A stretch of 64,000 bases of DNA from Pelagibacterium xiamenense (GCF_021166475.1 NZ_JAJOYS010000003.1:310001-374000); one strand, 5' to 3'. Positions 29,722 to 38,554 are shown, counted from the stretch's first letter. The notes: generated by a model not told the origin, from the sequence alone. Program-made: numbers and translations.

Positions 29722-31209
29722 TCACCGGGCCCAATATACCGCCGTCAGGTCTGTAGCCTGGGTCGGCGCATTGACCCACATACCCTCGATACCGGCATTC
29801 TTGATCCCTGTCTGGGCGAGCTGGAACAAGTAAACGTTGACATAGTCCTCCGCGATCTTGCGCTGCGCGTCCCCCAACAGCGCAATGCGCGCATCCGGAG
29901 CCGTTGTCGCGTCGAGTTCGCTCATAATGGCCTGAAATTCAGGATCGCCGTAGCCGAAATAATAGTCCTCGCGTCCGTAGATGCCGATATCCAGAGGTTC
30001 GGTATGCGAAACGATCGTGAGATCGAAATCACCTGCGCCGAACACCTGCTCAAGCCATTGTGCCCATTCCATGTTGGTGATTTCGGCCTCGATACCGACA
30101 GCGCGCAACTGTGCAGCCACGATCTCTCCGCCTCGCCGGGCATAGGTCGGAGGTGGCAGGGCCAGTGAAAGCCTCAGCCCGGTAACACCCGCCTCTGCCA
30201 GCAGTGCCCGAGACCGCTCCGGATTGTACTGCGAAAGATCGAGGAGATCGACATAAGCCGGATGATGCGGTGCGAAATGCGTCCCGATCGGCGTGCCATA
30301 CCCGAACATCGCGCCATCGATAATAGCTTGCCGGTCGATCGCGTGCGCGATTGCTTCCCGAACGCGTACATCGTCTAGCGGCGAACGCTTGTTGTTCATT
30401 GCAAGGATCGTTTCGCCCTCGGTCGTGCCGACGACGGCCTCGAAGCGCGGATCGGCATCGAGCACCGAGAGCGTTTCGGGCGCCGGAAAATTGGGGAAGA
30501 CGTCGACGTCCTCCGCCATCATCGCCGCAAAGGCAGCCGTCGGATCCGAAATAAATCGGAAGGTCGCCGCCTCCAGTTGCGCGGGTTCGCCCCAATAAGC
30601 GTCATTCCGTTCCAGAATCACGCGATCACCCTGCACCCAGTCGACGAATCGGAAAGGGCCTGTTCCCACCGGATCGGTCGCGTTTGTATCCGCGCTTTCC
30701 GGCCCAACGATCACCGCATCCCCCCAGGCAAGATTGAACAGCAGGTTGCCATTGGGTCTCGACAGCGTCATCTCGACTGTGAGATCGTCGAGCGCGGAAA
30801 CCTCGGCGATGTCTGCAAAAAGCGCCTTTTGCGCGTTGACCGAATCCTCTGCTTGGGCCCGGTCGATCGAAAAAACCACATCCTCTGCTGTCAACGCGGT
30901 GCCGTCGTGAAAGTTGACTCCGTCATGCAGGTGAAAGGTGTAGGTCAACCCGTCGTCAGAGATTTCCCAACTATCGGCAAGCCCGGATATAATGTCCCCG
31001 TCAGGGGCAAATCGGGTCAACCCTTCAAAAACATTGGCATAAACCACCTCGTCGATGGCAGCGGCGGCGCCGGCGGTGGGATCGAGATGGGGAGGCTCGA
31101 GTACCAGCCCCACCGTAATATCCGCGCGTTGCGCCTGAGCCGGCGCTACAACCGCGAGCCCCATTACGCATACTGCGACCATCGCTCCGGCCAGGTTTCT
31201 TATCGGCAC
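29722..31209 (-). CDS. Oligopeptide-type ABC solute-binding protein
   Basis: Periplasmic SBP family 5 receptor, 495 residues. I place the start at the GTG at 31209 because a strong GGAGG lies 5 bases before it and it begins a clean signal peptide (VPIRNLAGAMVAVCVMGLAVVAPAQAQ). An ATG 12 bases upstream lies over that ribosome site. Family segments include YANVFEGLTRFAPDGDIISGLADSWEISDDGLTYTFHL and FHDGTALTAEDVVFSIDRA. It is first gene of the importer operon. Ligand identity cannot be read from sequence. Confidence 0.92.
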   Translation of the reverse strand: MPIRNLAGAMVAVCVMGLAVVAPAQAQRADITVGLVLEPPHLDPTAGAAAAIDEVVYANVFEGLTRFAPDGDIISGLADSWEISDDGLTYTFHLHDGVNFHDGTALTAEDVVFSIDRAQAEDSVNAQKALFADIAEVSALDDLTVEMTLSRPNGNLLFNLAWGDAVIVGPESADTNATDPVGTGPFRFVDWVQGDRVILERNDAYWGEPAQLEAATFRFISDPTAAFAAMMAEDVDVFPNFPAPETLSVLDADPRFEAVVGTTEGETILAMNNKRSPLDDVRVREAIAHAIDRQAIIDGAMFGYGTPIGTHFAPHHPAYVDLLDLSQYNPERSRALLAEAGVTGLRLSLALPPPTYARRGGEIVAAQLRAVGIEAEITNMEWAQWLEQVFGAGDFDLTIVSHTEPLDIGIYGREDYYFGYGDPEFQAIMSELDATTAPDARIALLGDAQRKIAEDYVNVYLFQLAQTGIKNAGIEGMWVNAPTQATDLTAVYWAR

Positions 31210-31368
31210 GCACGCCTCCATCTTCGAGTGTTCCGATTCCAGCGACACCCTAACCGAACAATCGCCGCTTTGCGATGCAACCTTAAGGGCAAGCCACGGC
31301 GAATGCGGCACGGGCTCGGCGGCAATGGCTGGGGAAGAGCGAACGGAACTTCTCGTTTAATTTCAGCA

Positions 31369-31396
31369 TTGTTCTAAAAGATGCCATGATTATATT
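31369..31396 (+). promoter_or_regulatory. Putative sigma-70 promoter of the 73-codon gene
   Basis: TTGTTC (31369-31374) and TATATT (31391-31396) are separated by 16 bases in an AT-rich patch, about 35 bases before the small gene's start. The predicted leader is short. Confidence 0.5.
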
Positions 31397-31430
31397 GGCA
31401 ACGCTTGCTTCACTTCGACAAGGAGGGTGA

Positions 31431-31652
31431 ATGCCCAGCAATCAGATTCAGCTCTTTTCCCGCCGCCGGGAAAAGCACCCGCAGTCGGCGGATCTGGCGG
31501 CCTCCCAATGGCGCGACGCTATGCGCGACATAGGCGACATGCTTTCGGGCATCTACCAGGATCTGCGTGGCGATCTGGCTGACGGCTTTTCGGATCTCAA
31601 GCGGTCGGTGCGCTGGGCCCTGCGCAAGATATCCTCTAAGCGCAACGGATAG
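31431..31652 (+). CDS. Small uncharacterised basic protein (73 aa)
   Basis: I do not recognise this protein. It has 73 residues and no signal peptide or membrane helix. A charged N-terminus (LFSRRREKH) and a long predicted amphipathic helix from about residue 24 (SQWRDAMRDIGDMLSGIYQDLRG) lead to a basic C-terminus (RWALRKISSKRNG). Evidence that it is real: an AGGAGG ribosome site just before the ATG, a promoter-like sequence at 31369-31396, and an intrinsic terminator right after the stop. It is monocistronic. A membrane-surface or nucleic-acid-binding role is possible but unsupported. Confidence 0.75.
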   Translation: MPSNQIQLFSRRREKHPQSADLAASQWRDAMRDIGDMLSGIYQDLRGDLADGFSDLKRSVRWALRKISSKRNG

Positions 31653-31688
31653 AGGCCGTCCGCTCGTTTTACGGACATCCGGCAGCAG

Positions 31689-31714
31689 AAAGGGCACCGC
31701 AAGGTGTCCTTTTT
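31689..31714 (+). terminator. Intrinsic terminator of the 73-codon gene
   Basis: AAAGGGCACC, a GCAA tetraloop, then GGTGTCC and a T-run (31708-31714 region). The 7-bp stem has one G-U pair and continues into A-U pairs. It ends transcription about 40 bases after the small gene's stop codon. Confidence 0.85.
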
Positions 31715-31828
31715 GTTTAACAAGCCAAGCTGAGGGCAGCCGCAGCACCGGACAAATGCCCCGCTGTTTCAGCGACACAAAGGCAACGACAATTGGCAGG
31801 GAGGAAGGGGGCGGCCAGCCGTTTAGGC

Positions 31829-31905
31829 TGGCGGGAGTGACGGGACTCGAACCCGCGACCTCTGGCGTGACAGGCCAGCGCTCTAACCAACTGAGCTACA
31901 CCCCC
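31829..31905 (-). tRNA. tRNA-Asp (GUC), CCA encoded
   Basis: The complement folds as a full cloverleaf: acceptor GGGGGUG / CACUCCC, D-arm with AGCUCAGUUGGUUAGAGC, anticodon stem CUGGC / GCCAG with loop CUGUCAC (anticodon GUC), and T-arm GCGGGUUCGAGUCCCGU. Discriminator G and a genome-encoded CCA follow. A GCCAGCC/GGCTGGC hairpin (31814-31832) overlaps the CCA and may mark the 3' processing or termination region. Confidence 0.97.
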
Positions 31906-32172
31906 TGCACCTCAGGGACGCTCCGTCCCCGGCAAGGTGGGCATCGTTTATCGGTCGCCTTGTCCCAAGTCAAGCGCCATCGCGCGCGGTTTGTGAAAGA
32001 AATTTAAAATAACGCCGCAAGCCCCCGGATACTGTGGCAGGGACGCCGCCGCTGCGATTAAAATTTCTACGTAACGCACTGGAAACGAACCTGTTTTCCC
32101 AAACACAAAGGCATAGGGACTATCGAGAATCCTTGTTAATATGCCGCAGCAAATCGAAAAGGGCGCGGGAAA

Positions 32173-32355
32173 ATGCGACTCGACACGCTCGCTCTGGCCA
32201 TCGTCGTCGCCTTCGGCGCGCTTTGGCTGATTGTCACGCTGACCGTATTGATCGCGGCGATGCCATTCGGCCTTCTGGGTCTTCTCGCGGTTGTCATTTA
32301 TCAGCGCATCACCAACGCCGAAGACGATTACTACGACAAGAACGTCGACAAATAA
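32173..32355 (+). CDS. Small membrane protein upstream of ybjQ (60 aa)
   Basis: Not recognised beyond being a small membrane protein. It has two hydrophobic stretches (about residues 5-25 and 27-43) and a short acidic C-terminus (NAEDDYYDKNVDK). The ATG at 32173 is preceded by a purine-rich GGGCGCGGGAAA. The stop lies 20 bases before the YbjQ gene on the same strand, so the two are probably co-transcribed. Confidence 0.65.
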   Translation: MRLDTLALAIVVAFGALWLIVTLTVLIAAMPFGLLGLLAVVIYQRITNAEDDYYDKNVDK

Positions 32356-32375
32356 CCCTTAGTGGAGCTCCTGCC

Positions 32376-32693
32376 ATGATCGTCACGACTGCCGATACCG
32401 TCGCCGGCCACACCATCTCCGATTCGCTCGGCATCGCCCGGGGCAACACCATCCGCACGCGGCATGTCGGCACTGACATCATCGCTGGCTTGCGCAACCT
32501 CGTGGGCGGCGAAGTCGGAGAATACACCAAGCTCATGGCCGAGGCCCGCGAGCAGGCCTATGACCGCATGGTCGCCGACGCGCGCCAGATGGGCGCAGAC
32601 GCCGTCGTCGGCATGCGTTTTACGACCTCGATGGTCACACAAGGTGCGGCGGAAATCCTTGCGTACGGCACCGCTGTGCGATTGGAAAAATAG
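32376..32693 (+). CDS. ybjQ: YbjQ/UPF0145 family protein
   Basis: Small cytoplasmic protein of 105 residues that forms pentamers in structurally known relatives; biochemical role unsettled. The family pattern is visible: TVAGHTISDSLGIARGNTIRTRHVGTDIIAGLRNLVGGEV, then GADAVVGMRFTTSMV. The ATG at 32376 follows GTGGAG by about 8 bases. The longer upstream frame covers the small membrane gene out of frame and was rejected. Confidence 0.88.
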   Translation: MIVTTADTVAGHTISDSLGIARGNTIRTRHVGTDIIAGLRNLVGGEVGEYTKLMAEAREQAYDRMVADARQMGADAVVGMRFTTSMVTQGAAEILAYGTAVRLEK

Positions 32694-32728
32694 CCGAGCA
32701 GTTCTCCCATCCAGCGCGTGTCTGCCAT

Positions 32729-33508
32729 TCAAGTCACCGTGGTTCCATGAGAAATGGCGAACGCTAACAGAAGGCCGGCGACGACGATTGCGCCCGTGCC
32801 ACTGTGCTCGTCCTCGACGGCGTCTGGAATCATTGTATCGACGATCATTGAGAGAAGCGCACCCGCCGCGACCGCATTGACCATCGCAAGCAGCCAGGGA
32901 TCGGCGTATCGTAAGAGCGCGACACCGACCATGGCCGACACGCCCAGAAGTACGGCAATAGCTACCCACATCCCCAGCACCTGCGCGGGCCCCCTGCCCG
33001 CCTTTTTCATGCCGGCAGCGCTCGACAGCCCTTCAGGAAAATTGGACAAAAGGATCGCGGCCAGCATTGGAACGCTTACGCCGCCATCATCGAGCAATCC
33101 GACACCCAGAACCATCGATTCGGGGATGCCATCGAGAAGCGATCCAATTGCGATGGCCGCGCCTCCTGCCGCACCTGCGCTTTGCCGATCGTTTGATCGC
33201 TTGCGATGCCTGCCGCCCGAAGCGGAAACGATGTGATCTGCAACGGTATAGGCAAGAGCCCCGGCGATCGCGCCGGCCACGATCGGCCAGAGCCCGCCGC
33301 GCTCGAACCCGTCCATGATAAGATCGTACGCTACGGCAGAAAGCAGCACTCCGCAGCCGAACGCCATAATCCCAGCCGTCAGCCGCCGCGGTAAATCCGC
33401 CAGATAAACGACTGCCGCTCCGACAACGAGCGACGACGCGCCAAGCAGTGCCCACAACCCGGCTTGCACCCAAATAGGCATCCCCGCCCCCAAATGTCCC
33501 AAGTGCAT
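32729..33508 (-). CDS. ZIP-family metal transporter
   Basis: Inner-membrane divalent-metal permease of 259 residues. The metal-site helices are recognisable as GSLLDGIPESMVLGVGLL and LLSNFPEGLSSAAGMKKAG. A histidine-containing loop (SASGGRHRKRSNDRQS) lies between helices 3 and 4. Other possible starts are TTG 33553 and ATG 33481. I favour the ATG at 33508. It may import zinc, iron or manganese; nothing in the sequence selects one. It is convergent with ybjQ and divergent from the asparaginase gene. Confidence 0.85.
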   Translation of the reverse strand: MHLGHLGAGMPIWVQAGLWALLGASSLVVGAAVVYLADLPRRLTAGIMAFGCGVLLSAVAYDLIMDGFERGGLWPIVAGAIAGALAYTVADHIVSASGGRHRKRSNDRQSAGAAGGAAIAIGSLLDGIPESMVLGVGLLDDGGVSVPMLAAILLSNFPEGLSSAAGMKKAGRGPAQVLGMWVAIAVLLGVSAMVGVALLRYADPWLLAMVNAVAAGALLSMIVDTMIPDAVEDEHSGTGAIVVAGLLLAFAISHGTTVT

Positions 33509-33812
33509 GAAGTTTATCGACTCTAAAGGCGAGAACACAAGCTCGCCTGCCAAGCCTCACACGATCGGAGCCGCCCCGGCGCATTGCATTTCGCCTGCAT
33601 ATTAAGCAAATCCCAATTGTGCACACTAAGTATTCATACTGCTAACATTTTAGGCGAGCCATTGGCCAAATCTCGCGAACGCCTGAGCGACGACCAAAGC
33701 GCAAACGCCCGGCCACAGCCACTTCGAGGAATTCTGGGGGACGTGGCACACCGGTTGCATACCAAACCGTGCCGCTCGGCCTCCTCCCAGCGGAAATAAG
33801 AAGGACTGTATT
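33509..33812. other. 304-base divergent intergenic region
   Basis: The region carries promoters for the ZIP gene (leftward) and the asparaginase gene (rightward). It contains an AT-rich segment (about 33599-33655) and a 6-bp hairpin (GGCGAG 33528-33533 / CTCGCC 33542-33547) in the ZIP leader. No known metal-regulator box was recognised by eye. Confidence 0.55.
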
Positions 33813-35024
33813 ATGAATTGTATCCCTGCGATCTGCTTCGGCAAACCCGCAGCCCTCACGGCTGCTCTCACTATGGCGTTTGCGACAGGCACGGCATTTT
33901 CTCAAGAAGCCCCGTCTTCGGGCATTCCCGAATTCCCGGAAACTGTGCTGGGGCAGCATAGCCCCGACCTTAAGAATATCATTGTGCTCGACACGGGTGG
34001 CACCATAACCGCCAGCGCAGTGGACCGCATCAGCTACCTCAACTACGGCGGCGACAATGGCCCGGCCGATGGGGTGCTGACTATCCTTGAAGACATGCAG
34101 CCTGAAATCGACGGTATCGCAAACATTACCTTGGTGGACCTGGCCAGCAATGATTACTCGATCGGCAGTTCGGGTAGTCTTACCAACGAGAAGCTCTTCA
34201 CCATCTCACAGACCATCGATGCTTATCTGGCCGATCCCGACGTAGATGGTCTCGTGCTCACCGCTGGCACCAATGTGCTCGAGGAAGACGCCTATTTCTT
34301 CGATCTGACCGTCCAGTCGCCCAAACCGGTGGTGCTGACCGGCTCCATGCACCAGTACGGCACTTTTACCTATGACGGTATCACCAACCTGTTCAGCTCC
34401 ATTCGCCTGGCAGCCGATGGCGGCACGACCTGTTTCGGCACCGTCGTTCTGCTCAATGACAACTTCTACCCGGCCCGTGAAGTCACCAAGACGGACGGCT
34501 ACAAGATGAGCACGTTCGACGCCCGTCTTTATGGCCCGTTCGGCGTCGTCAACCAGGACAATATCCGCATCATGCGCGCTCCGGCGCGCGTACAGGATTG
34601 CGGGACCGACGCGTGGGCAACACCGTTCGAGCTGTCCACAATCACCGTTGAGGACCTACCCATCGTCGACGTCATCATGAGCCACATCGAGGCCTCCCCC
34701 GCGATAATCGAGGGTGCAGTCGCCGGCGGCGCCGAAGGCATCATCATTGCGGGCCACGGCCCGGGCGGTATTTCCAACTTCCAGCGTGATGCGCGAGACG
34801 CCGCGCTCGAGGCGGGCGTCGCCATCGTCAGCGCCTCGCGTACCGGAGGCGAGGGCAACTACGATTCGGGCGAAGGCGATGTCATCAACGCCGCCGACCT
34901 ACAGCCATTGAAAGCGCGGATTCTGCTTCAGCTGGCCCTTGCGTTCAGCGATGACTTCGCCGAAACGCGCGAGCTCTTCACCAGTTACGGCACCGGCGAA
35001 TTCGAGCCATTCTCGTACGACTAA
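33813..35024 (+). CDS. Secreted asparaginase/glutaminase-family protein
   Basis: Type II-like asparaginase family member, 403 residues, exported by an N-terminal signal peptide ending near TAFSQEAP. An AGAAGGAC ribosome site lies 7 bases before the ATG. The first catalytic motif LDTGGTITAS is intact and supplies the nucleophilic Thr, and VTKTDGYKMSTFDA supplies the Lys. The second motif, normally THGTDTxEE, reads TAGTNVLEEDAYFF: Thr is kept but His becomes Ala and the substrate-binding Asp becomes Asn. Activity and specificity may therefore differ from classical asparaginases. The gene stands alone. Confidence 0.85.
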   Translation: MNCIPAICFGKPAALTAALTMAFATGTAFSQEAPSSGIPEFPETVLGQHSPDLKNIIVLDTGGTITASAVDRISYLNYGGDNGPADGVLTILEDMQPEIDGIANITLVDLASNDYSIGSSGSLTNEKLFTISQTIDAYLADPDVDGLVLTAGTNVLEEDAYFFDLTVQSPKPVVLTGSMHQYGTFTYDGITNLFSSIRLAADGGTTCFGTVVLLNDNFYPAREVTKTDGYKMSTFDARLYGPFGVVNQDNIRIMRAPARVQDCGTDAWATPFELSTITVEDLPIVDVIMSHIEASPAIIEGAVAGGAEGIIIAGHGPGGISNFQRDARDAALEAGVAIVSASRTGGEGNYDSGEGDVINAADLQPLKARILLQLALAFSDDFAETRELFTSYGTGEFEPFSYD

Positions 35025-35104
35025 GCACAGCGCGCTGGGCGGAAGAATTGCCGCCCGGCGCCATTCTGGTTCGCCAAGCCCAATATGACGTCAGGCAGGC
35101 TTTT

Positions 35105-35123
35105 GACGCCGCGACGCGGCGTC
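35105..35123. other. Perfect hairpin between asparaginase gene and tRNA-Val
   Basis: GACGCCGC (35105-35112), a 3-base loop and GCGGCGTC (35116-35123) form an 8-bp perfect stem. It has no T-run on the downstream side of either strand, so it is at best a weak transcription end shared by the two converging units. Confidence 0.4.
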
Positions 35124-35153
35124 ACCACAGATGCAAATACTCATCAAGGGGAT

Positions 35154-35229
35154 TGGTGGGCGATGACAGACTCGAACTGCCGACATCCTCGGTGTAAACG
35201 AGGCGCTCTACCAACTGAGCTAATCGCCC
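35154..35229 (-). tRNA. tRNA-Val (UAC), CCA encoded
   Basis: The complement folds as a cloverleaf: acceptor GGGCGAU / AUCGCCC, D-arm AGCUCAGUUGGUAGAGC, anticodon stem CCUCG / CGAGG with loop UUUACAC (anticodon UAC), and T-arm with GGCAGUUCGAGUCUGUC. Discriminator A and encoded CCA follow. Confidence 0.97.
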
Positions 35230-35348
35230 GGCACGTGGATCGTGCTGAAACCGCATGAAGGGACGAACCCGTGCGGTGCGGCCTTTGATTATGCGCAATG
35301 CCCTGCCCCGTCAATAGAAGGCTCGTCGGCTGCAACATTCAACGCCGC

Positions 35349-35380
35349 AAAAAGGAAAGGCCCCGGGGGATTCCGAGGCC
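35349..35380 (-). terminator. Intrinsic terminator of hupB
   Basis: On the minus strand GGCCTCGG, loop AATCCC, CCGGGGCC (one G-U pair) is followed by TTTCCTTTTT, about 30 bases after the hupB stop. Confidence 0.85.
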
Positions 35381-35411
35381 AAACCAAACAGGTGCGCTAC
35401 AAAGCTTAGGC

Positions 35412-35684
35412 CTAGTTCAGCGCGTCCTTGAGGCCCTTACCGGCCTTGAACTTGGGCTGAACCGAAGCCGGAATGTCGATTTCCGCGCCGGTCGCCGGGT
35501 TGCGGCCCTTGGTGGCCTTGCGCTGCGCGGCGGCAAAAGTACCGAAACCAACGAGACGTACTTCGTCGCCGCCCTTGAGGGCTGCAGTGATCGCGTCAAA
35601 GACAGCGTCCACAGCTGCACCGGCCTGAGCCTTGGTGAGATCGGCCTTCTCGGCAACTGCCGCGCTCAGATCGTTTTTGTTCAT
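35412..35684 (-). CDS. hupB: HU family DNA-binding protein
   Basis: Histone-like nucleoid protein of 90 residues that bends DNA as a dimer. It begins [21 protein letters not shown] and has the core [25 protein letters not shown] with the DNA-embracing arm and its RNPxTG loop. GAGGAAA precedes the ATG. It lies downstream of lon on the same strand, a conserved lon-hupB pair, but each has its own terminator. Two hairpins sit in its leader (35706-35766). Confidence 0.97.
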   Translation of the reverse strand: MNKNDLSAAVAEKADLTKAQAGAAVDAVFDAITAALKGGDEVRLVGFGTFAAAQRKATKGRNPATGAEIDIPASVQPKFKAGKGLKDALN

Positions 35685-36076
35685 AGCGTTTCCTCACAAT
35701 GAATTGCTCATCACGTGATCCGATGAGCGGAAGCGGCATCACCCTTTTACGATTCCGGGGTAAAAGCAAGGAAAACTGCGGGTTTCACGGGCTTTCGGAG
35801 CCAAAAAACGCGAGTTTTCCACCCCTCGGGCCAAATGTGGCGCACTTATAAACAGGGGCAAACCAAAATGCGTCGAATATCCCGGCATTCCGGGCGACTC
35901 AGCGTCCGGTACCATCGGCGACCGCATGGTTCACAGCAGTCGGCTACGGGCGGTGAATACCTGATCTCTTGAAGTGCATCAAAGGGGTATGCCGCCTCCC
36001 ACTTCTGCCGTACCCGGCAAAGAAAAACGGCGCTCTTGAAAGAGCGCCGTCATCAATTCATCGCAAACGGCTGACC
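35685..36076. other. 392-base region between hupB and lon
   Basis: It holds the hupB leader with two inverted repeats (GCTCATC/GATGAGC at 35706-35728 around an ATCACGTGAT palindrome, and CTTTTAC/GTAAAAG at 35744-35766). The lon terminator is at 36027-36050. The rest (about 35770-36020) should contain the hupB promoter. I saw no gene in it. Confidence 0.6.
36023..36050 (-). terminator. Intrinsic terminator of lon
   Basis: On the minus strand an 11-bp perfect stem (ACGGCGCTCTT / AAGAGCGCCGT, 2-base loop) is followed by TTTTCTTT, 27 bases after the lon stop. Confidence 0.93.
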
Positions 36077-38506
36077 TCAGTGGGGCAGCACGGCACCGGC
36101 ATCGTCGCCATCACCCTTGTCGGCGACGCCGCTGGCAGCCTCGTCATAGTTCCACTCGATCGGCTCCAGCTTTTCAACCAGAGCATGCTCCAGCACCTCG
36201 CCCATGCGGGAAACCGGAACGATCTCGAGGCCTTGCTTGACGTTCTCGGGAATTTCCTTGAGGTCGCGCACGTTCTCCTCAGGGATGAGGACCTTCTTGA
36301 TCCCGCCCCGTAGCGCCGCAAGGAGCTTCTCCTTCAGTCCACCGATGGGCAAGACACGACCGCGAAGGGTAATCTCGCCCGTCATTGCCACTTCATGACG
36401 CACCGGAATGCCGGTCATCACGGAGACAATTGCCGTCGCCATCGCGATACCCGCCGACGGACCATCCTTGGGCGTGGCGCCCTCGGGCACGTGGACGTGA
36501 ATATCCCGCTTGTCGAAGAGAGGAGGTTCGATTCCGTATTCAACGGCCCGTGCCTTCACATAGGTCGCTGCAGCGGAGATCGACTCCTTCATCACGTCCT
36601 TGAGGTTGCCTGTGACAGTCATCTTGCCCTTACCAGGGCTCATGATGCCTTCGATCGTCAGCAATTCGCCGCCCACCGAAGTCCAGGCCAGTCCCGTTAC
36701 GACACCGACCTGGGGCTCCAGATCGATCTCGCCATAGCGAAACCGCGGCGGTCCGAGGTACTCTTCAACCAGTTCAGGGGTGACCTCGATCTTCTTTTTG
36801 CCCGAAATCAGGATGTCCTTGACCGCCTTGCGCATCAAATTCGCAATTTCGCGCTTGAGGTTACGCACGCCCGCTTCACGGGTATAGCGCCGGGTCAGAA
36901 GCTGAAGGCTTGTATCGGGAAGGATGAACTCGTCATCTTTCAGCCCGTGTTCCTTGAGGTTTTCCGGAATGAGGTGCCGGCGGGAAATCTCCCACTTTTC
37001 CTCGTCCGTGTAGCCCGAGAGCCGGATAATCTCCATGCGGTCCATCAGCGGCTCGGGAATATTGAGGGTGTTGGCCGTAGTGACGAACATCACATCCGAT
37101 AGATCGAAATCCACCTCGAGATAATGGTCGTTGAACGTATTGTTCTGCTCCGGATCAAGCACTTCAAGAAGCGCCGAGGACGGGTCGCCCCGGAAATCCT
37201 GGCCCATCTTGTCGATCTCGTCGAGAAGGAACAGCGGGTTAGCCTTGCCGGCCTTTTTAAGCGACTGGATCACCTTGCCGGGCATCGAGCCGATGTAAGT
37301 GCGCCTGTGGCCGCGGATTTCCGCTTCGTCGCGGACGCCCCCCAGCGACATGCGGACATATTCGCGTCCCGTTGCCTTGGCAATCGAGCGCGCCAGTGAC
37401 GTTTTACCAACGCCCGGAGGGCCGACGAGGCACAGGATCGGGCCCTTGAGCTTGCCCGTCCGGCTTTGGACCGCGAGATACTCGACGATACGCTCCTTGA
37501 CCTTCTCGAGGCCGTAGTGGTCGTTATCGAGCACGGTCTCTGCGAATTTGAGATCCTTCTTGATCCTGGATTTCTTGCCCCAGGGCAGATTGAGCATCCA
37601 GTCGAGATAATTCCGCACGACGGTCGCTTCCGCCGACATCGGGCTCATCTGCTTGAGCTTCTTCATCTCCTGCTCGGCCTTTTGCCGGGCTTCCTTGGAG
37701 AGCTTGGTCTTGGCGATGCGGTCCTCGAGTTCCTGCAACTCGTTGGTGCCGTCCTCATTGTCGCCCAGCTCGCGCTGGATCGCCTTCATCTGCTCGTTGA
37801 GATAATACTCGCGCTGGGTCTTCTCCATCTGGCGCTTGACGCGGCTGCGGATCCGCTTTTCGACCTGTAGCACGCCGATCTCGCCTTCCATCAGTCCCAG
37901 AACGCGCTCGAGCCGCTCGGTAACTGAAGGCGTTCCGAGGATGTCCTGCTTGTCCTGTATCTTGACGGCAAGATGGCTTGCGATCGTATCGGCCAGCTTG
38001 GAATGATCCTCGATCTGAGTGACCGCGGCGACCACCTCGGATGAGATCTTCTTGTTGAGCTTTACATAGTTTTCGAACTCGCTGACCGCCGAACGAGCAA
38101 GCGCTTCGGCCTCGACTGCGTCGTGATCGACAACGTCGAGCTTCTCGGCCTGGGCCTCGAAATAGTCTTCAGTCTGCACATAGTCCGCGATCCGCGCGCG
38201 GTGCAGACCCTCTACGAGAACCTTCACCGTCCCGTCGGGCAACTTCAGAAGCTGAAGAACGGACGCAATGGTTCCGATCTCATAAATGGCGTCGGGAGCC
38301 GGATCGTCTTCCTGGGCGTTCTTTTGCGTCACGACGAGAATATGCTTGTCTTCCCGCATGACTTCTTCAAGCGCCCGTACGGACTTTTCCCGGCCGACAA
38401 ACAGCGGAACGATCATGGAGGGAAATACGACAATGTCGCGCAGCGGCAGGACCGGGTACACCTTGTCCCTGTCGAACTCGGTTTCGGGCGTTTTATCGTC
38501 GGACAT
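36077..38506 (-). CDS. lon: ATP-dependent protease Lon
   Basis: Cytoplasmic AAA+ serine protease degrading misfolded and regulatory proteins, 809 residues. The N-terminal LON substrate-binding domain (about 10-205) opens with [23 protein letters not shown]. Next comes the coiled coil, then the AAA module with Walker [10 protein letters not shown] and Walker B FLLDEIDK. The C-terminal protease domain has the Ser-Lys dyad Ser684 (in PKDGPSAG) and Lys727. Upstream are an RpoH-like promoter (38625-38652) and a hairpin in the leader (38522-38554). It sits in the clpP-clpX-lon-hupB string. Confidence 0.98.
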   Translation of the reverse strand: MSDDKTPETEFDRDKVYPVLPLRDIVVFPSMIVPLFVGREKSVRALEEVMREDKHILVVTQKNAQEDDPAPDAIYEIGTIASVLQLLKLPDGTVKVLVEGLHRARIADYVQTEDYFEAQAEKLDVVDHDAVEAEALARSAVSEFENYVKLNKKISSEVVAAVTQIEDHSKLADTIASHLAVKIQDKQDILGTPSVTERLERVLGLMEGEIGVLQVEKRIRSRVKRQMEKTQREYYLNEQMKAIQRELGDNEDGTNELQELEDRIAKTKLSKEARQKAEQEMKKLKQMSPMSAEATVVRNYLDWMLNLPWGKKSRIKKDLKFAETVLDNDHYGLEKVKERIVEYLAVQSRTGKLKGPILCLVGPPGVGKTSLARSIAKATGREYVRMSLGGVRDEAEIRGHRRTYIGSMPGKVIQSLKKAGKANPLFLLDEIDKMGQDFRGDPSSALLEVLDPEQNNTFNDHYLEVDFDLSDVMFVTTANTLNIPEPLMDRMEIIRLSGYTDEEKWEISRRHLIPENLKEHGLKDDEFILPDTSLQLLTRRYTREAGVRNLKREIANLMRKAVKDILISGKKKIEVTPELVEEYLGPPRFRYGEIDLEPQVGVVTGLAWTSVGGELLTIEGIMSPGKGKMTVTGNLKDVMKESISAAATYVKARAVEYGIEPPLFDKRDIHVHVPEGATPKDGPSAGIAMATAIVSVMTGIPVRHEVAMTGEITLRGRVLPIGGLKEKLLAALRGGIKKVLIPEENVRDLKEIPENVKQGLEIVPVSRMGEVLEHALVEKLEPIEWNYDEAASGVADKGDGDDAGAVLPH

Positions 38507-38521
38507 AAACTATCCTTTCAG

Positions 38522-38554
38522 TGCCGCTGGCAAAAGGGAGGAGTGCCAGTGGCA
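38522..38554 (-). other. Hairpin in the lon leader
   Basis: An 11-base imperfect inverted repeat (TGCCGCTGGCA / TGCCAGTGGCA, one mismatch) with an 11-base loop ends 15 bases before the lon ATG. On the mRNA the loop reads CUCCUCCCUUU, part of which is complementary to the lon ribosome site (AAAGGA). Confidence 0.5.
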
